A DNA stretch of 48,027 nucleotides, taken from NCBI GenBank assembly GCA_016213755.1, contig JACQZT010000152.1, positions 1 through 48,027 on the forward strand. Direction: 5' to 3'. The DNA is from Acidobacteriota bacterium (GTDB lineage: Bacteria; Acidobacteriota; Terriglobia; Bryobacterales; Bryobacteraceae). This document shows, in pieces, positions 24,738 to 32,275 of the stretch. The notes beneath the pieces were generated by a model that saw nothing but the letters and a program-made list of their open reading frames with translations, was not told the DNA's origin and searched no databases. Position 1 is the first letter of the stretch. Each line of letters opens with the position of its first letter. The translations under genes and the position numbers were made by a program.

Positions 24738-26057
24738 ATGAATCCTAAACCTCTTGCCGATCTCCCGGCCGCCGGCCTGAAAATTCCCATCGAACGCTAC
24801 ACGCTGCCGAACGGGATGCGCGTGGTGCTTTCCGCCGACAACGCGGCCCCGGTGGTGGCCGTGTACCTCATCTACGGCGTGGGCGCGCGTTCGGAGGAGA
24901 AGGGCCGCACAGGCTTCGCCCACCTGTTTGAGCACATGATGTTTCAAGGCTCCGAGAACGCTCCCAAGGGCGTCCTGGACAAGCTCGTCGAAGGCAACGG
25001 CGGCATCATGAACGGCTCCACGCACCCCGATTTCACCGACTACTTCGAGGTGCTGCCCTCCAACAAGCTGCCGGTGGCGCTGTGGTTGGAGGCCGACCGC
25101 ATGCGCGGCCTCAAGATCACCAAGGAGAACCTCGACAACCAGCGGGAGGCGGTGAAGCAGGAGCGCCGTCTGCGCGCCGACAACCAGCCCTACGTCACGG
25201 CCATCGTCGACAACTGGCCCGCCTTGGCCTTCCGCAACTGGGGCAGTTCGCACTCCCTCATCGGCTCCTTCGAGGACCTGGAAGCGGCCACGGTGGACGA
25301 TGTCGCCCGGTTCTTTAAGACCTACTACGCGCCCAACAACGCGGTGCTGGCGATCGTCGGAGACATCCAGCCCGCCGAGGCAAAAAAGTGGATCGAGACG
25401 TACTTCGCCGGCATCCCCGGGCAACCCCAACCCAAGCACCCCGACCTGACCGAACCCGAGCAGACCGCCGCGCGCCGCGAGGTGTACAAGGACAAGCTGG
25501 CGCGCGTGCCCATGCTGGTGGCGGGCTACTCGGGAGCGCCCCAGCGCCGCTCGGCGGACTATCGCGCCCTGGTGATGCTGGACCTGCTGCTCACAGGCGG
25601 AGACAGCTCACGCCTGTATCTCAACCTGGTGAAGGGCAAACAGTCCGTGGTCCAGTTCGAAGCCAATCTAGGATGGCCTTTCGCGTCGCCGCCGGACTAC
25701 AAGGATCCCGGCCTGTACGCTTTGAGCCTGGTCCACAAACCCAACTTCACCGGGGCCCAGATCCTGGCTCAGGTGGAGGCGGAGATCGCGCGCATCCAAA
25801 AAGACGGCGTGCCGGCCGCGGAACTCCAGCGTGCCCGCACCTTCCTGCGCGCGCAGCGCATGGGCCAGCTTCAAAGCTCCATCCAGCGCGCCACCCTGCT
25901 CGGCCAGTACGAGCTGTTCGACGCCAACCCGGACTGGATCAACACCGAACTGGCGGGCTTCTTGGAGGTGACGCCGGAGGCCATCCAGGCGGCGGCGAGG
26001 ACGTATCTGATACCCGCCAGACGCAATGTGCTGGAAATCCAGCCGGAGGGAAAGTAA
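24738..26057 (+). CDS. M16 family zinc peptidase, catalytic subunit
   Basis: 439 residues. The inverted zinc motif HxxEH is intact: HLFEHMMF with H62, E65 and H66, and a distal glutamate near E137 in the LDNQREAVKQERR helix. Two M16 halves are present: an N-terminal catalytic domain (residues 15-220) and a C-terminal domain from 230. Bacterial M16 enzymes degrade or process peptides, usually as a pair of an active and an inactive subunit. The next gene begins one base after this stop and encodes the inactive partner, so a heterodimer is expected. No signal peptide is visible at the chosen ATG (MNPKPLADLPAAGLKIPIER), unlike the partner; the only nearby upstream ATG is out of frame. Confidence 0.9.
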   Translation: MNPKPLADLPAAGLKIPIERYTLPNGMRVVLSADNAAPVVAVYLIYGVGARSEEKGRTGFAHLFEHMMFQGSENAPKGVLDKLVEGNGGIMNGSTHPDFTDYFEVLPSNKLPVALWLEADRMRGLKITKENLDNQREAVKQERRLRADNQPYVTAIVDNWPALAFRNWGSSHSLIGSFEDLEAATVDDVARFFKTYYAPNNAVLAIVGDIQPAEAKKWIETYFAGIPGQPQPKHPDLTEPEQTAARREVYKDKLARVPMLVAGYSGAPQRRSADYRALVMLDLLLTGGDSSRLYLNLVKGKQSVVQFEANLGWPFASPPDYKDPGLYALSLVHKPNFTGAQILAQVEAEIARIQKDGVPAAELQRARTFLRAQRMGQLQSSIQRATLLGQYELFDANPDWINTELAGFLEVTPEAIQAAARTYLIPARRNVLEIQPEGK

Positions 26058-26058
26058 C

Positions 26059-27462
26059 ATGACGCGCCGGACCATGGTTAGCTCGATCCTGGCCGCCGCG
26101 GCGGCGGGCGCATCGCCCATCGACCGGAGGAAGCCGCCCGAGACGCCGCCGCTGGCCCCCTACAAGCTGCCGCCGGTGACCGAGAAAACGCTCCCCAACG
26201 GGCTGCGCGTGGTGATGCTGGAAGACCGCCGTTTCCCGATGGTCACACTGCGCCTGGCCTTTTCGGCCGGATCGAAATTCGATCCGCCGGAGAAGTCCGG
26301 GCTGGCCGAGACCGTCGCGGCCGTGCTCAAGGAAGGCACGCCCAAGCGGAAATCGCAGCAAATCGCCGAAGAACTGGCCACGCTGGGCGCCAGCCTGAAT
26401 ACCTCCGCGTCGGCGGACAACCTCTCGCTTGCCGCCAATGTCCTGGCCGAGAATATGCCCGGTTTGCTGGACCTGGTGGCCGACGTGGCGCGCAACGCCG
26501 TCTTCCCGGAAGAGGAGGTCGCGCTGCGCAAACAGAACCGTGAGCAGGAACTGGCGGCCGCGCGCGCGCAATCGGACACCCTGGCCGAGGAGCGCTTCAC
26601 CGCCCTGGTGTTCGGCGCGCATCCCTACGGGCGGTTCTTGCCCACCGCCGAATCCATCGCGCGCATCGACCGCGCCGCGCTGGCCGGCTTCCGCGACCGG
26701 ATGCTGGCGCCCAACAACGCCGTTCTCATTCTGCTGGGTGCGCTGCCGTCCCCCGCTGCCGCGCTCAAGCTCGTGGAATCGAAGTTCGGCGATTGGGCCC
26801 GCAAGCCCGTGCCGGCCCCGCCCGCGGCGAAGTTCCCGGAAGCAAAACGCTCGCTGATCCTGATCGACCGGCCGGATTCCGTGCAGGCCGACATCCGCGT
26901 GGGCCAGTTCGCCGTGCCGCGCCCGCACCCGGACTACTTCCCGCTGATGGTGGGCAACAGCATTCTGGGCGGAGGCGCGAACTCGCGCATGTTTCTGAAC
27001 ATCCGCGAAGAGAAGGGCTTCGCCTATGACGCGCACAGCGAACTGCAAGCCCGCAAGGACGCCTCGCTGTTCGCCGCCGTCACGCAGGTCCGCAATGAGG
27101 TGATTGGCGAGGCGGTGGAGGCCGTGCTGCACGAGCTGGACCGCATGGGCCAAGAGCGGGTGTCGGCGCAGGAGTTGAGCGAGGTCAAAAACTATCTGAA
27201 CGGCGTGTTCGTCCTGCGCCTGGAGACGCAGGACGGACTCGCGAACCAGCTTGCGATGACGCGCACCATGGGACTGCCCGAATCCTACCTGGAAACCTAC
27301 GTCACGCGCATCCGCTCGGTGGAGCCGGACCAGATCCAGGGCGCGGCCAAGAAGTACGTAACGCCGGAGGACGCCGCCATCGTGGTGGTCGGCGACGCCC
27401 AGAAGCTGGCCAAGCCGCTGGAGAAGTTCGGACCGGTGAGCATCGAAAAAGCGAAGCAATGA
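26059..27462 (+). CDS. M16 family peptidase-like protein, non-catalytic subunit
   Basis: 467 residues; GGAGGGAAAGTAAC precedes the ATG at 26059. The fold follows the M16 pattern (EKTLPNGLRVVMLEDRRFP; LRLAFSAGSKFDPPEKSGLA), but the HxxEH position reads AETVAAVLKEG, so zinc cannot be bound. The arginine/tyrosine pair that positions substrate in the C-terminal half is kept (NSRMFLNIREEKGFAYDAHS). This is the usual composition of the inactive subunit of two-gene M16 peptidases. The N-terminus contains a Tat-like signal (MTRRTMVSSILAAAAAGASP), placing at least this subunit outside the cytoplasm. The last four bases (ATGA) overlap the Nudix gene start, so the three genes form one operon. Confidence 0.9.
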   Translation: MTRRTMVSSILAAAAAGASPIDRRKPPETPPLAPYKLPPVTEKTLPNGLRVVMLEDRRFPMVTLRLAFSAGSKFDPPEKSGLAETVAAVLKEGTPKRKSQQIAEELATLGASLNTSASADNLSLAANVLAENMPGLLDLVADVARNAVFPEEEVALRKQNREQELAAARAQSDTLAEERFTALVFGAHPYGRFLPTAESIARIDRAALAGFRDRMLAPNNAVLILLGALPSPAAALKLVESKFGDWARKPVPAPPAAKFPEAKRSLILIDRPDSVQADIRVGQFAVPRPHPDYFPLMVGNSILGGGANSRMFLNIREEKGFAYDAHSELQARKDASLFAAVTQVRNEVIGEAVEAVLHELDRMGQERVSAQELSEVKNYLNGVFVLRLETQDGLANQLAMTRTMGLPESYLETYVTRIRSVEPDQIQGAAKKYVTPEDAAIVVVGDAQKLAKPLEKFGPVSIEKAKQ

Positions 27463-27983
27463 AACTGATCTCTTCCGAGGAGCGCTTCCGCACGCCCATC
27501 TTTTGGGTGACGGAGGATCACGCCCTGGAGCCGGACGGTTTCGAGATTCGCCGCGTCATCGTGCGGCATCGCGGTTCGGCGGTCATGCTGCCGGTGGACG
27601 AGAAAGGGCGCATTCTGCTCGTCCGGCAGTACCGTCTGCCGGCGCGGCGCTGCCTGTGGGAACTCGCGGCGGGGCGTCTGGATCCCGGCGAAACGCCCCT
27701 ACGGGCGGCCAAACGCGAGCTTCGGGAAGAGACCGGCCTGCGCGCGCGCCAGTGGAAGAAGCTGACCTCGTTCTGGCCCAGCCCCGGGTACGTGTCCGAA
27801 AAGATGACGATCTACGTGGCCACCGATTTGGCGGCCGGCGAGGCTCAGCCCATGGACGACGAACGCATTGAAACGCGCTGGTTCACACCGCGCCAGATCG
27901 AGCGAATGATCCGCGGCGGCGAGATTGCCGACGCCAAGACCATGCTGGGCTACCTGCTCTGGAAGGCGGCGCGGTCGAAGTAG
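27459..27983 (+). CDS. Nudix hydrolase, ADP-ribose pyrophosphatase type
   Basis: 174 residues with a complete Nudix box at residues 72-94 (GRLDPGETPLRAAKRE then LREETGL, matching GX5EX7REUXEEXGU). Its sequence before the box (ILLVRQYRLPARRCLWELAA) and after it (LTSFWPSPGYVSEKMTIYVA) is that of the NudF-like ADP-sugar hydrolases that cleave ADP-ribose to AMP and ribose 5-phosphate. Cytoplasmic. Translation is coupled to the M16 subunit by an ATGA overlap. The 3' end overlaps the convergent rdgB gene by 34 bp, which puts two nucleotide-sanitising enzymes tail to tail. Confidence 0.88.
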   Translation: MKLISSEERFRTPIFWVTEDHALEPDGFEIRRVIVRHRGSAVMLPVDEKGRILLVRQYRLPARRCLWELAAGRLDPGETPLRAAKRELREETGLRARQWKKLTSFWPSPGYVSEKMTIYVATDLAAGEAQPMDDERIETRWFTPRQIERMIRGGEIADAKTMLGYLLWKAARSK

Positions 27984-28543
27984 TCGAGCATGGCGCGCAG
28001 CGCGCGCCCGCGGTGGCTGACCTCGAACTTGCGCGGTCCTTCCACTTCGCCGAAGGTGCAGCCGTAAGGCTCGAAGAAGAACAGCGGGTCGTAGCCGAAC
28101 CCTTGCGCGCCGCGCGCTTGGTCGAGGATGCGGCCCTCGACTTCGCCGCGGAAGGTCCCCGCCAGGCATCCCTGCTCGGCCACCGCGATCACGCAGACGA
28201 AACGTGCGGTGCGGTTGCCGATGCCCCGCAGTTTCTCCAGCAGCAGCGCGTTGTTGGAGGCGTCCGTCGCGCCGGGCCCCGAGAAGCGCGCCGAGACGAC
28301 GCCGGGAGCGCCGCCCAGGGCGTCCACGACCAGGCCCGAATCGTCGGCGAACAGCGGCCCCGGCGCCCAGGCGCTGTAGTGCAGCGCTTTCTTCGCGGCG
28401 TTCTCCTCGAACGTCGCGCCGTCCTCCACGCACTCGGGAAGCCGGCCGAGTTCCTCGACGGGTTCGATCTCGACATGGCCCTGCGCGGCCAGGCGGAATT
28501 CGCGCAGTTTTCCCGGGTTGGTGGTGGCGCAGTAGAGCTTCAC
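27950..28543 (-). CDS. rdgB: XTP/dITP pyrophosphatase (RdgB/HAM1)
   Basis: 197 residues. RdgB hydrolyses dITP, XTP and other deaminated purine triphosphates to keep them out of nucleic acids. Signature segments: [14 protein letters not shown] at the N-terminus, [28 protein letters not shown] near residue 70, GVVSARFSG, and [20 protein letters not shown], then [11 protein letters not shown]. The start is a GTG at 28543 whose bases overlap the rph stop (GTGA), giving tight translational coupling; reading further upstream enters the rph gene in another frame. The rph-rdgB pairing is common in bacteria. Confidence 0.93.
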   Translation of the reverse strand: MKLYCATTNPGKLREFRLAAQGHVEIEPVEELGRLPECVEDGATFEENAAKKALHYSAWAPGPLFADDSGLVVDALGGAPGVVSARFSGPGATDASNNALLLEKLRGIGNRTARFVCVIAVAEQGCLAGTFRGEVEGRILDQARGAQGFGYDPLFFFEPYGCTFGEVEGPRKFEVSHRGRALRAMLDYFDRAAFQSR

Positions 28544-29259
28544 GAGTGTTTCAGAACGTCTTGCTGGAGCCGGAGCAGTTCGGCGATGCCGCGCCGCGCC
28601 AGCGCGAGCAGGCGCGTCATTTGCTCGTCTTCGAAGGGCGTCTGCTCGGCGGTTGCCTGGATCTCGACGAAGCGGCCCGAGGAGGTCATCACCACGTTCA
28701 TGTCCACCTCGGCGCGGGAGTCCTCCTCGTAGCACAGGTCGAGGAGCGGTTCGCCGTCCACGATGCCCACGCTGGCCGCCGCCACCGCTTCGCGGATGGG
28801 CAGCCGCTTCAGCGTTCCGAAATCGACCATGCGCTGGAGCGCCAGGGTCAGCGCCACGTAGGCGCCGGTGATGGAGGCCGTGCGCGTGCCGCCGTCGGCC
28901 TGCAAGACGTCGCAGTCGAGGATCACGCTGCGCTCGCCCAGCGCGGCCAGGTCGACCACGGCGCGCAGGGTGCGTCCGATGAGCCGCTGGATCTCCTGGG
29001 TCCGTCCCGAGGGCCGTCCGCGCACGATCTCGCGCGCCGTGCGCGTGGCGGTGGACCGGGGCAGCATGGAGTACTCGGCGGTCACCCACCCCCTCCCCGA
29101 GCCGCGCAGCCATTGCGGCACGTTCTCCTCCACCGACGCGGCGCACAGCACCCGCGTGTTGCCGATTTCGATCAGCACGGAGCCTTCGGCGGTCAGCAGG
29201 TAGTCGGTTTCAAAGCGCACGGGGCGCAGTTCGTCGGGGAGTCGTTGATCGGGTCTCAT
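28540..29259 (-). CDS. rph: Ribonuclease PH
   Basis: 239 residues, usual length for the family. RNase PH is a phosphorolytic 3'-to-5' exonuclease that trims tRNA precursors. Family blocks: [66 protein letters not shown], the phosphate-binding side [20 protein letters not shown], and [22 protein letters not shown]. The ATG at 29259 overlaps the stop of the preceding 47-aa gene (ATGA), and its own stop overlaps the rdgB start, so three genes are translated as a coupled unit. Confidence 0.95.
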   Translation of the reverse strand: MRPDQRLPDELRPVRFETDYLLTAEGSVLIEIGNTRVLCAASVEENVPQWLRGSGRGWVTAEYSMLPRSTATRTAREIVRGRPSGRTQEIQRLIGRTLRAVVDLAALGERSVILDCDVLQADGGTRTASITGAYVALTLALQRMVDFGTLKRLPIREAVAAASVGIVDGEPLLDLCYEEDSRAEVDMNVVMTSSGRFVEIQATAEQTPFEDEQMTRLLALARRGIAELLRLQQDVLKHS

Positions 29260-29399
29260 TTCTGGAACGAGGACATCACCAGGTAGAACAGCAGCGACAG
29301 CAGCACCATGCCCGATAGCACCACAACCACGCAGGGCACGGCCCCCGGCTTGCCCGGAAGCTTCTTCCCCTTCGGCTTGGCGGGCTTGAACTTACCCAT
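29256..29399 (-). CDS. 47-residue single-pass membrane protein preceding rph
   Basis: From the ATG at 29399 (GGGGGG directly upstream) the product has a strongly basic N-terminus ([19 protein letters not shown]) and one transmembrane helix ([20 protein letters not shown]), then a short SSFQK tail. Four-base overlap with rph (ATGA) argues that it is a real gene: the coupling would be pointless otherwise. Positive-inside reasoning puts the lysine-rich end in the cytoplasm, where it could touch RNA, but that is inference. I recognise no family. The longer reading frame upstream would run through the palindromic repeat at 29425-29478 and is not credible. Confidence 0.6.
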   Translation of the reverse strand: MGKFKPAKPKGKKLPGKPGAVPCVVVVLSGMVLLSLLFYLVMSSFQK

Positions 29400-29417
29400 C
29401 CCCCCGATAGTACCACC

Positions 29418-29478
29418 GAAAACCGGGACAGCCTGACCTGCCCGGGTTTTCGAAAACCCGGGCAGGTCAGGCTGTCCC
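29418..29478. repeat. 54-bp perfect palindrome with 14-nt terminal motif (REPIN/MITE-like)
   Basis: Positions 29425-29478 form a perfect palindrome of two 27-bp arms centred on TTTTCGAAAA. The left flank adds GAAAACC, giving GAAAACCGGGACAG at 29418-29431. The same 14-mer occurs in the terminal palindrome at 47940-47953. The element lies between the divergent rph operon and the GH127 gene, so it cannot be a terminator for either. It is best read as a short mobile hairpin element whose transposase is not in the window. Confidence 0.8.
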
Positions 29479-29514
29479 CAATTTTGGAATACACTGGCAG
29501 AGAATCGAGGTTTT

Positions 29515-31350
29515 ATGAATCGCAGAGAGTTTCTGAGCGCGGCTTCCTTTGCGGCGCTGCCCTGGCCGCCGGTGCGGATGGTCCGCGGCGACCTGCCGTT
29601 GAAGGCGCGGCCGTTCCCGATGACCGCGGTCCGGCTGCTGGATGGGCCGTGCAAGGACGCTCAGGAGGTCAACCGAAAGTACCTCCACCGCTTGCCCGCC
29701 GACCGGCTCCTGCACAACTTCCGCGTCACCGCCGGTCTGCCCTCCGCCGCGCAGCCGTTGGGCGGCTGGGAGAAACCGGACGGCGAGCTGCGCGGCCACT
29801 TCACCGGGCACTACCTGACCGCCTGCGCGCTCATGTTTTCCTCCACCGGCGACGCCGATCTCAAAAAGAAAGCCGACGGCATGGTCGCCGCGCTGGCCCA
29901 ATGCCAAGAGGCGCTGAAAGACGGCTATCTGAGCGCCTATCCGCGCGAGTTCTGGGACCGCCTGCAGAACGGCAAGAAAGTCTGGGCACCCTTCTATACC
30001 CTGCACAAGATCATGGCGGGATTGCTGGACATGCACCAGCACTGCGGCAACCAGCAGGCCCTGGCGGTGGTCGAAAACCTGGCCGGATGGGTGGACCGCT
30101 GGACCGAACCGCTGGGCGAAGAGCACATGCAGCGGGTGCTGGACGTAGAGTACGGCGGTATGGGCGAGGTGCTCTACAACCTCTGGGCGGCCACCGGCAA
30201 GGCGCGCTACGGCGAGATCGCGCAGCGTTTCGATCACCAGCACTTCTTCGGCCCGCTGGCGCTGCGCCGCGACGAGCTCAAGGGGCTGCACGTCAACACA
30301 CACATCCCCCAGGTGATCGGCGCCGCGCGGCGCTATGAACTCACCCGGGAACCGCGCTATCGCGATATCGCCGATTTCTTCTGGCACGAGGTCACCGGCT
30401 CCCGCTGTTATGTGAACGGCGGCACCAGCAACCGCGAGCAATGGCTCACCGATCCCCGCCGCCTGGCGGCGGAGCTGCGCATGGCCACTACCACCAACGA
30501 GTGCTGCAAGGCCTACAACCTCATGCGGCTCACGCGGCGCCTGTATCAGTGGGACGCCGACCCGCGCTATTTCGACTACTACGAGCGAACCCTGTTCAAC
30601 CACCGCCTGGGAACCATCCATCCCGAAACCGGGGGCACGATTTACTATCTGGGGCTCAACCCGGGCTCCTGGAAGACCTTCAGCACCGAGTTCGACTCGT
30701 TCTGGTGCTGCACGGGCTCGGGAGTCGAGGAGTATTCCAAGCTCAACGACAGCATTTACTATCACGACGAGCGGGGCTTCTTCGTCAACCTGTTCATCGC
30801 CTCCGAGGTGAACTGGGCCGAAAAGGGCGTGCGCCTCCGCCAGGCCACGCGCTTTCCGGAAGAGGAAGGAACTTCGCTCACCATCCAGACCGGCAAGCCG
30901 GTGCAAATGGACCTCCGCATCCGGGTGCCCTGGTGGGCCACTCGAGGCGGCTCGGTCGCGCTCAATGGCAAGCCGCTGGAAGCCTTCGCCGGACCCGGCA
31001 GTTATCTCGTGATTTCGCGGGTCTGGAAAAACGGCGACCGCGTGGACGTCCGTCTGCCCATGCACCTGTACGTGGAAACCATGCCGGACGACGCGAGCGT
31101 GCTGGCCGTGCTCTACGGTCCGCTGGTGCTGGTGGGCGAAATGGGGATCGCGGACCCGGCGAAGGAAAAAATGTTCGGCCCCATGGGTCCCACCGCCAAA
31201 ACCCACGAGAACCCGCTGCCGGCGCTGCCAGCGGAACCCGTCCAGCCCGTGCCCGGAAAGCCGCTGAGCTTCCGGGCCGGGATCCGCACGCTCACGCCCT
31301 TTTACAGGATCCTGAACCAGCGCTACACGGTGTACTGGAAGAAGGCGTAG
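29515..31350 (+). CDS. Glycoside hydrolase family 127 (beta-L-arabinofuranosidase-like, DUF1680)
   Basis: 611 residues; GAGGTTTT before the ATG at 29515. A Tat signal (MNRREFLSAASFAALPW) indicates export. The family is known from HypBA1, whose zinc site consists of one Glu and three Cys, one Cys being the nucleophile. The equivalents here are E329 and C331 in TTNECCKAYNLMR and C398/C399 in DSFWCCTGSGVEEYSK, with spacing close to that of HypBA1. An (alpha/alpha)6 barrel spans residues about 40-430, followed by beta domains (VALNGKPLEAFAGPGSYLVI). It should release beta-L-arabinofuranose or a related sugar from plant glycans. Its stop overlaps the convergent deaminase gene by 28 bp. Confidence 0.9.
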   Translation: MNRREFLSAASFAALPWPPVRMVRGDLPLKARPFPMTAVRLLDGPCKDAQEVNRKYLHRLPADRLLHNFRVTAGLPSAAQPLGGWEKPDGELRGHFTGHYLTACALMFSSTGDADLKKKADGMVAALAQCQEALKDGYLSAYPREFWDRLQNGKKVWAPFYTLHKIMAGLLDMHQHCGNQQALAVVENLAGWVDRWTEPLGEEHMQRVLDVEYGGMGEVLYNLWAATGKARYGEIAQRFDHQHFFGPLALRRDELKGLHVNTHIPQVIGAARRYELTREPRYRDIADFFWHEVTGSRCYVNGGTSNREQWLTDPRRLAAELRMATTTNECCKAYNLMRLTRRLYQWDADPRYFDYYERTLFNHRLGTIHPETGGTIYYLGLNPGSWKTFSTEFDSFWCCTGSGVEEYSKLNDSIYYHDERGFFVNLFIASEVNWAEKGVRLRQATRFPEEEGTSLTIQTGKPVQMDLRIRVPWWATRGGSVALNGKPLEAFAGPGSYLVISRVWKNGDRVDVRLPMHLYVETMPDDASVLAVLYGPLVLVGEMGIADPAKEKMFGPMGPTAKTHENPLPALPAEPVQPVPGKPLSFRAGIRTLTPFYRILNQRYTVYWKKA

Positions 31351-32249
31351 CGGAAGGCGTTGGCGGCGATTTGTTTCAGTTCGGATTCGGTAAAGCCGAA
31401 GGCGCGGGCGGCGATTTCGTACTCGCGGGTGAGCGTTGTGCGGAACAGGCCCGGGTCGTCGGTGTTGAGGGTGATGGGCACTCCGGCGTCGAAGATCCGG
31501 CGCACGGGATGCTCCCGCAAGCTCGGCACGGCGCCCAGCAGGACGTTGCTGGTGATCGAGATTTCAAGCGGGATGTCGCGCTCGCGCAAGGTATCGAGCA
31601 GCCGCGGGTCGCGCGCCGCGGCGATGCCGTGACCGATGCGCTCGGCGCCCAGTTCGAGGGCCGCCCAGACGGCTTCCGGGCCCGTGATTTCGCCCGCGTG
31701 CGGCGCCAGGTGCAGTCCCTTCGAGCGGGCGAAGGCAAACACCGAGGCGAACTTTTCCGCCGGCCCGCGCATCTCGTCCCCGCCCAGACCGAACCCGGCC
31801 ACACCCTCGTCCAACCGCTCGGCGGCCATCTCGGCCACCCGCAGCGCCTCCTCGGCGGACCACTGCCGCACGGCATCCCAGATCCAGCGCACCACGACCG
31901 GCGACTCGGCGGCGGCGCGGCGCACGGCCGCGTCGATGGCCGCCAGGTCCTGCTTCTTCCACAGAATCACTCCCGCCGAAAGGTTGATCTCGGCGTAGCG
32001 CACGTTTTCCGACTCCAGGCGCCGCAACAGGCGCCGCGTGATGAGCGCATAGTCGTCCGGCGTGCGCAGGAACCGGTTCACCCATTCGTAGGCGCGCATG
32101 AATGCGGGGAAATCGCCGTAGGTGTACACCTCCTCGATCCAATCGCGCGTCAGCGAAGGCTCGAGTTCGACCAGTGTCTCCGGCTCCACCGAGCCTTCCA
32201 GGTGGACGTGCAGTTCGGCTTTTGGCAAACGCGCCAGGAAGTCGTTCAT
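31323..32249 (-). CDS. Adenosine deaminase family protein
   Basis: 308 residues, cytoplasmic. Deaminase metal and catalytic motifs are complete: LHVHLEG with H14 and H16, GFGLGGDE, LAPHAGE, ERIGHG and LNTDDPGLF. These enzymes replace the 6-amino group of adenine nucleosides by oxygen. Some members act on aminodeoxyfutalosine in menaquinone synthesis, and sequence alone does not decide between that and adenosine. The ATG at 32249 follows AGGAA and lies only 26 bp from the divergent glgB start, so promoters must overlap the neighbouring reading frames. The C-terminus reads into the end of the GH127 gene. Confidence 0.88.
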   Translation of the reverse strand: MNDFLARLPKAELHVHLEGSVEPETLVELEPSLTRDWIEEVYTYGDFPAFMRAYEWVNRFLRTPDDYALITRRLLRRLESENVRYAEINLSAGVILWKKQDLAAIDAAVRRAAAESPVVVRWIWDAVRQWSAEEALRVAEMAAERLDEGVAGFGLGGDEMRGPAEKFASVFAFARSKGLHLAPHAGEITGPEAVWAALELGAERIGHGIAAARDPRLLDTLRERDIPLEISITSNVLLGAVPSLREHPVRRIFDAGVPITLNTDDPGLFRTTLTREYEIAARAFGFTESELKQIAANAFRYAFFQYTV

Positions 32250-32275
32250 TTCCTGTAATAATAGCGGTTACGGTG

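Noticed and set aside
27950-29146. A single 398-codon frame joining RdgB to upstream sequence
   Set aside because: Its first half is the RNase PH gene read out of frame. The GTG at 28543 gives a normal-length RdgB coupled to rph.
32102-32275. Upstream start for GlgB giving 782 residues
   Set aside because: The added 58 codons lie antisense inside the divergent deaminase gene; 724 residues is the normal GlgB length.
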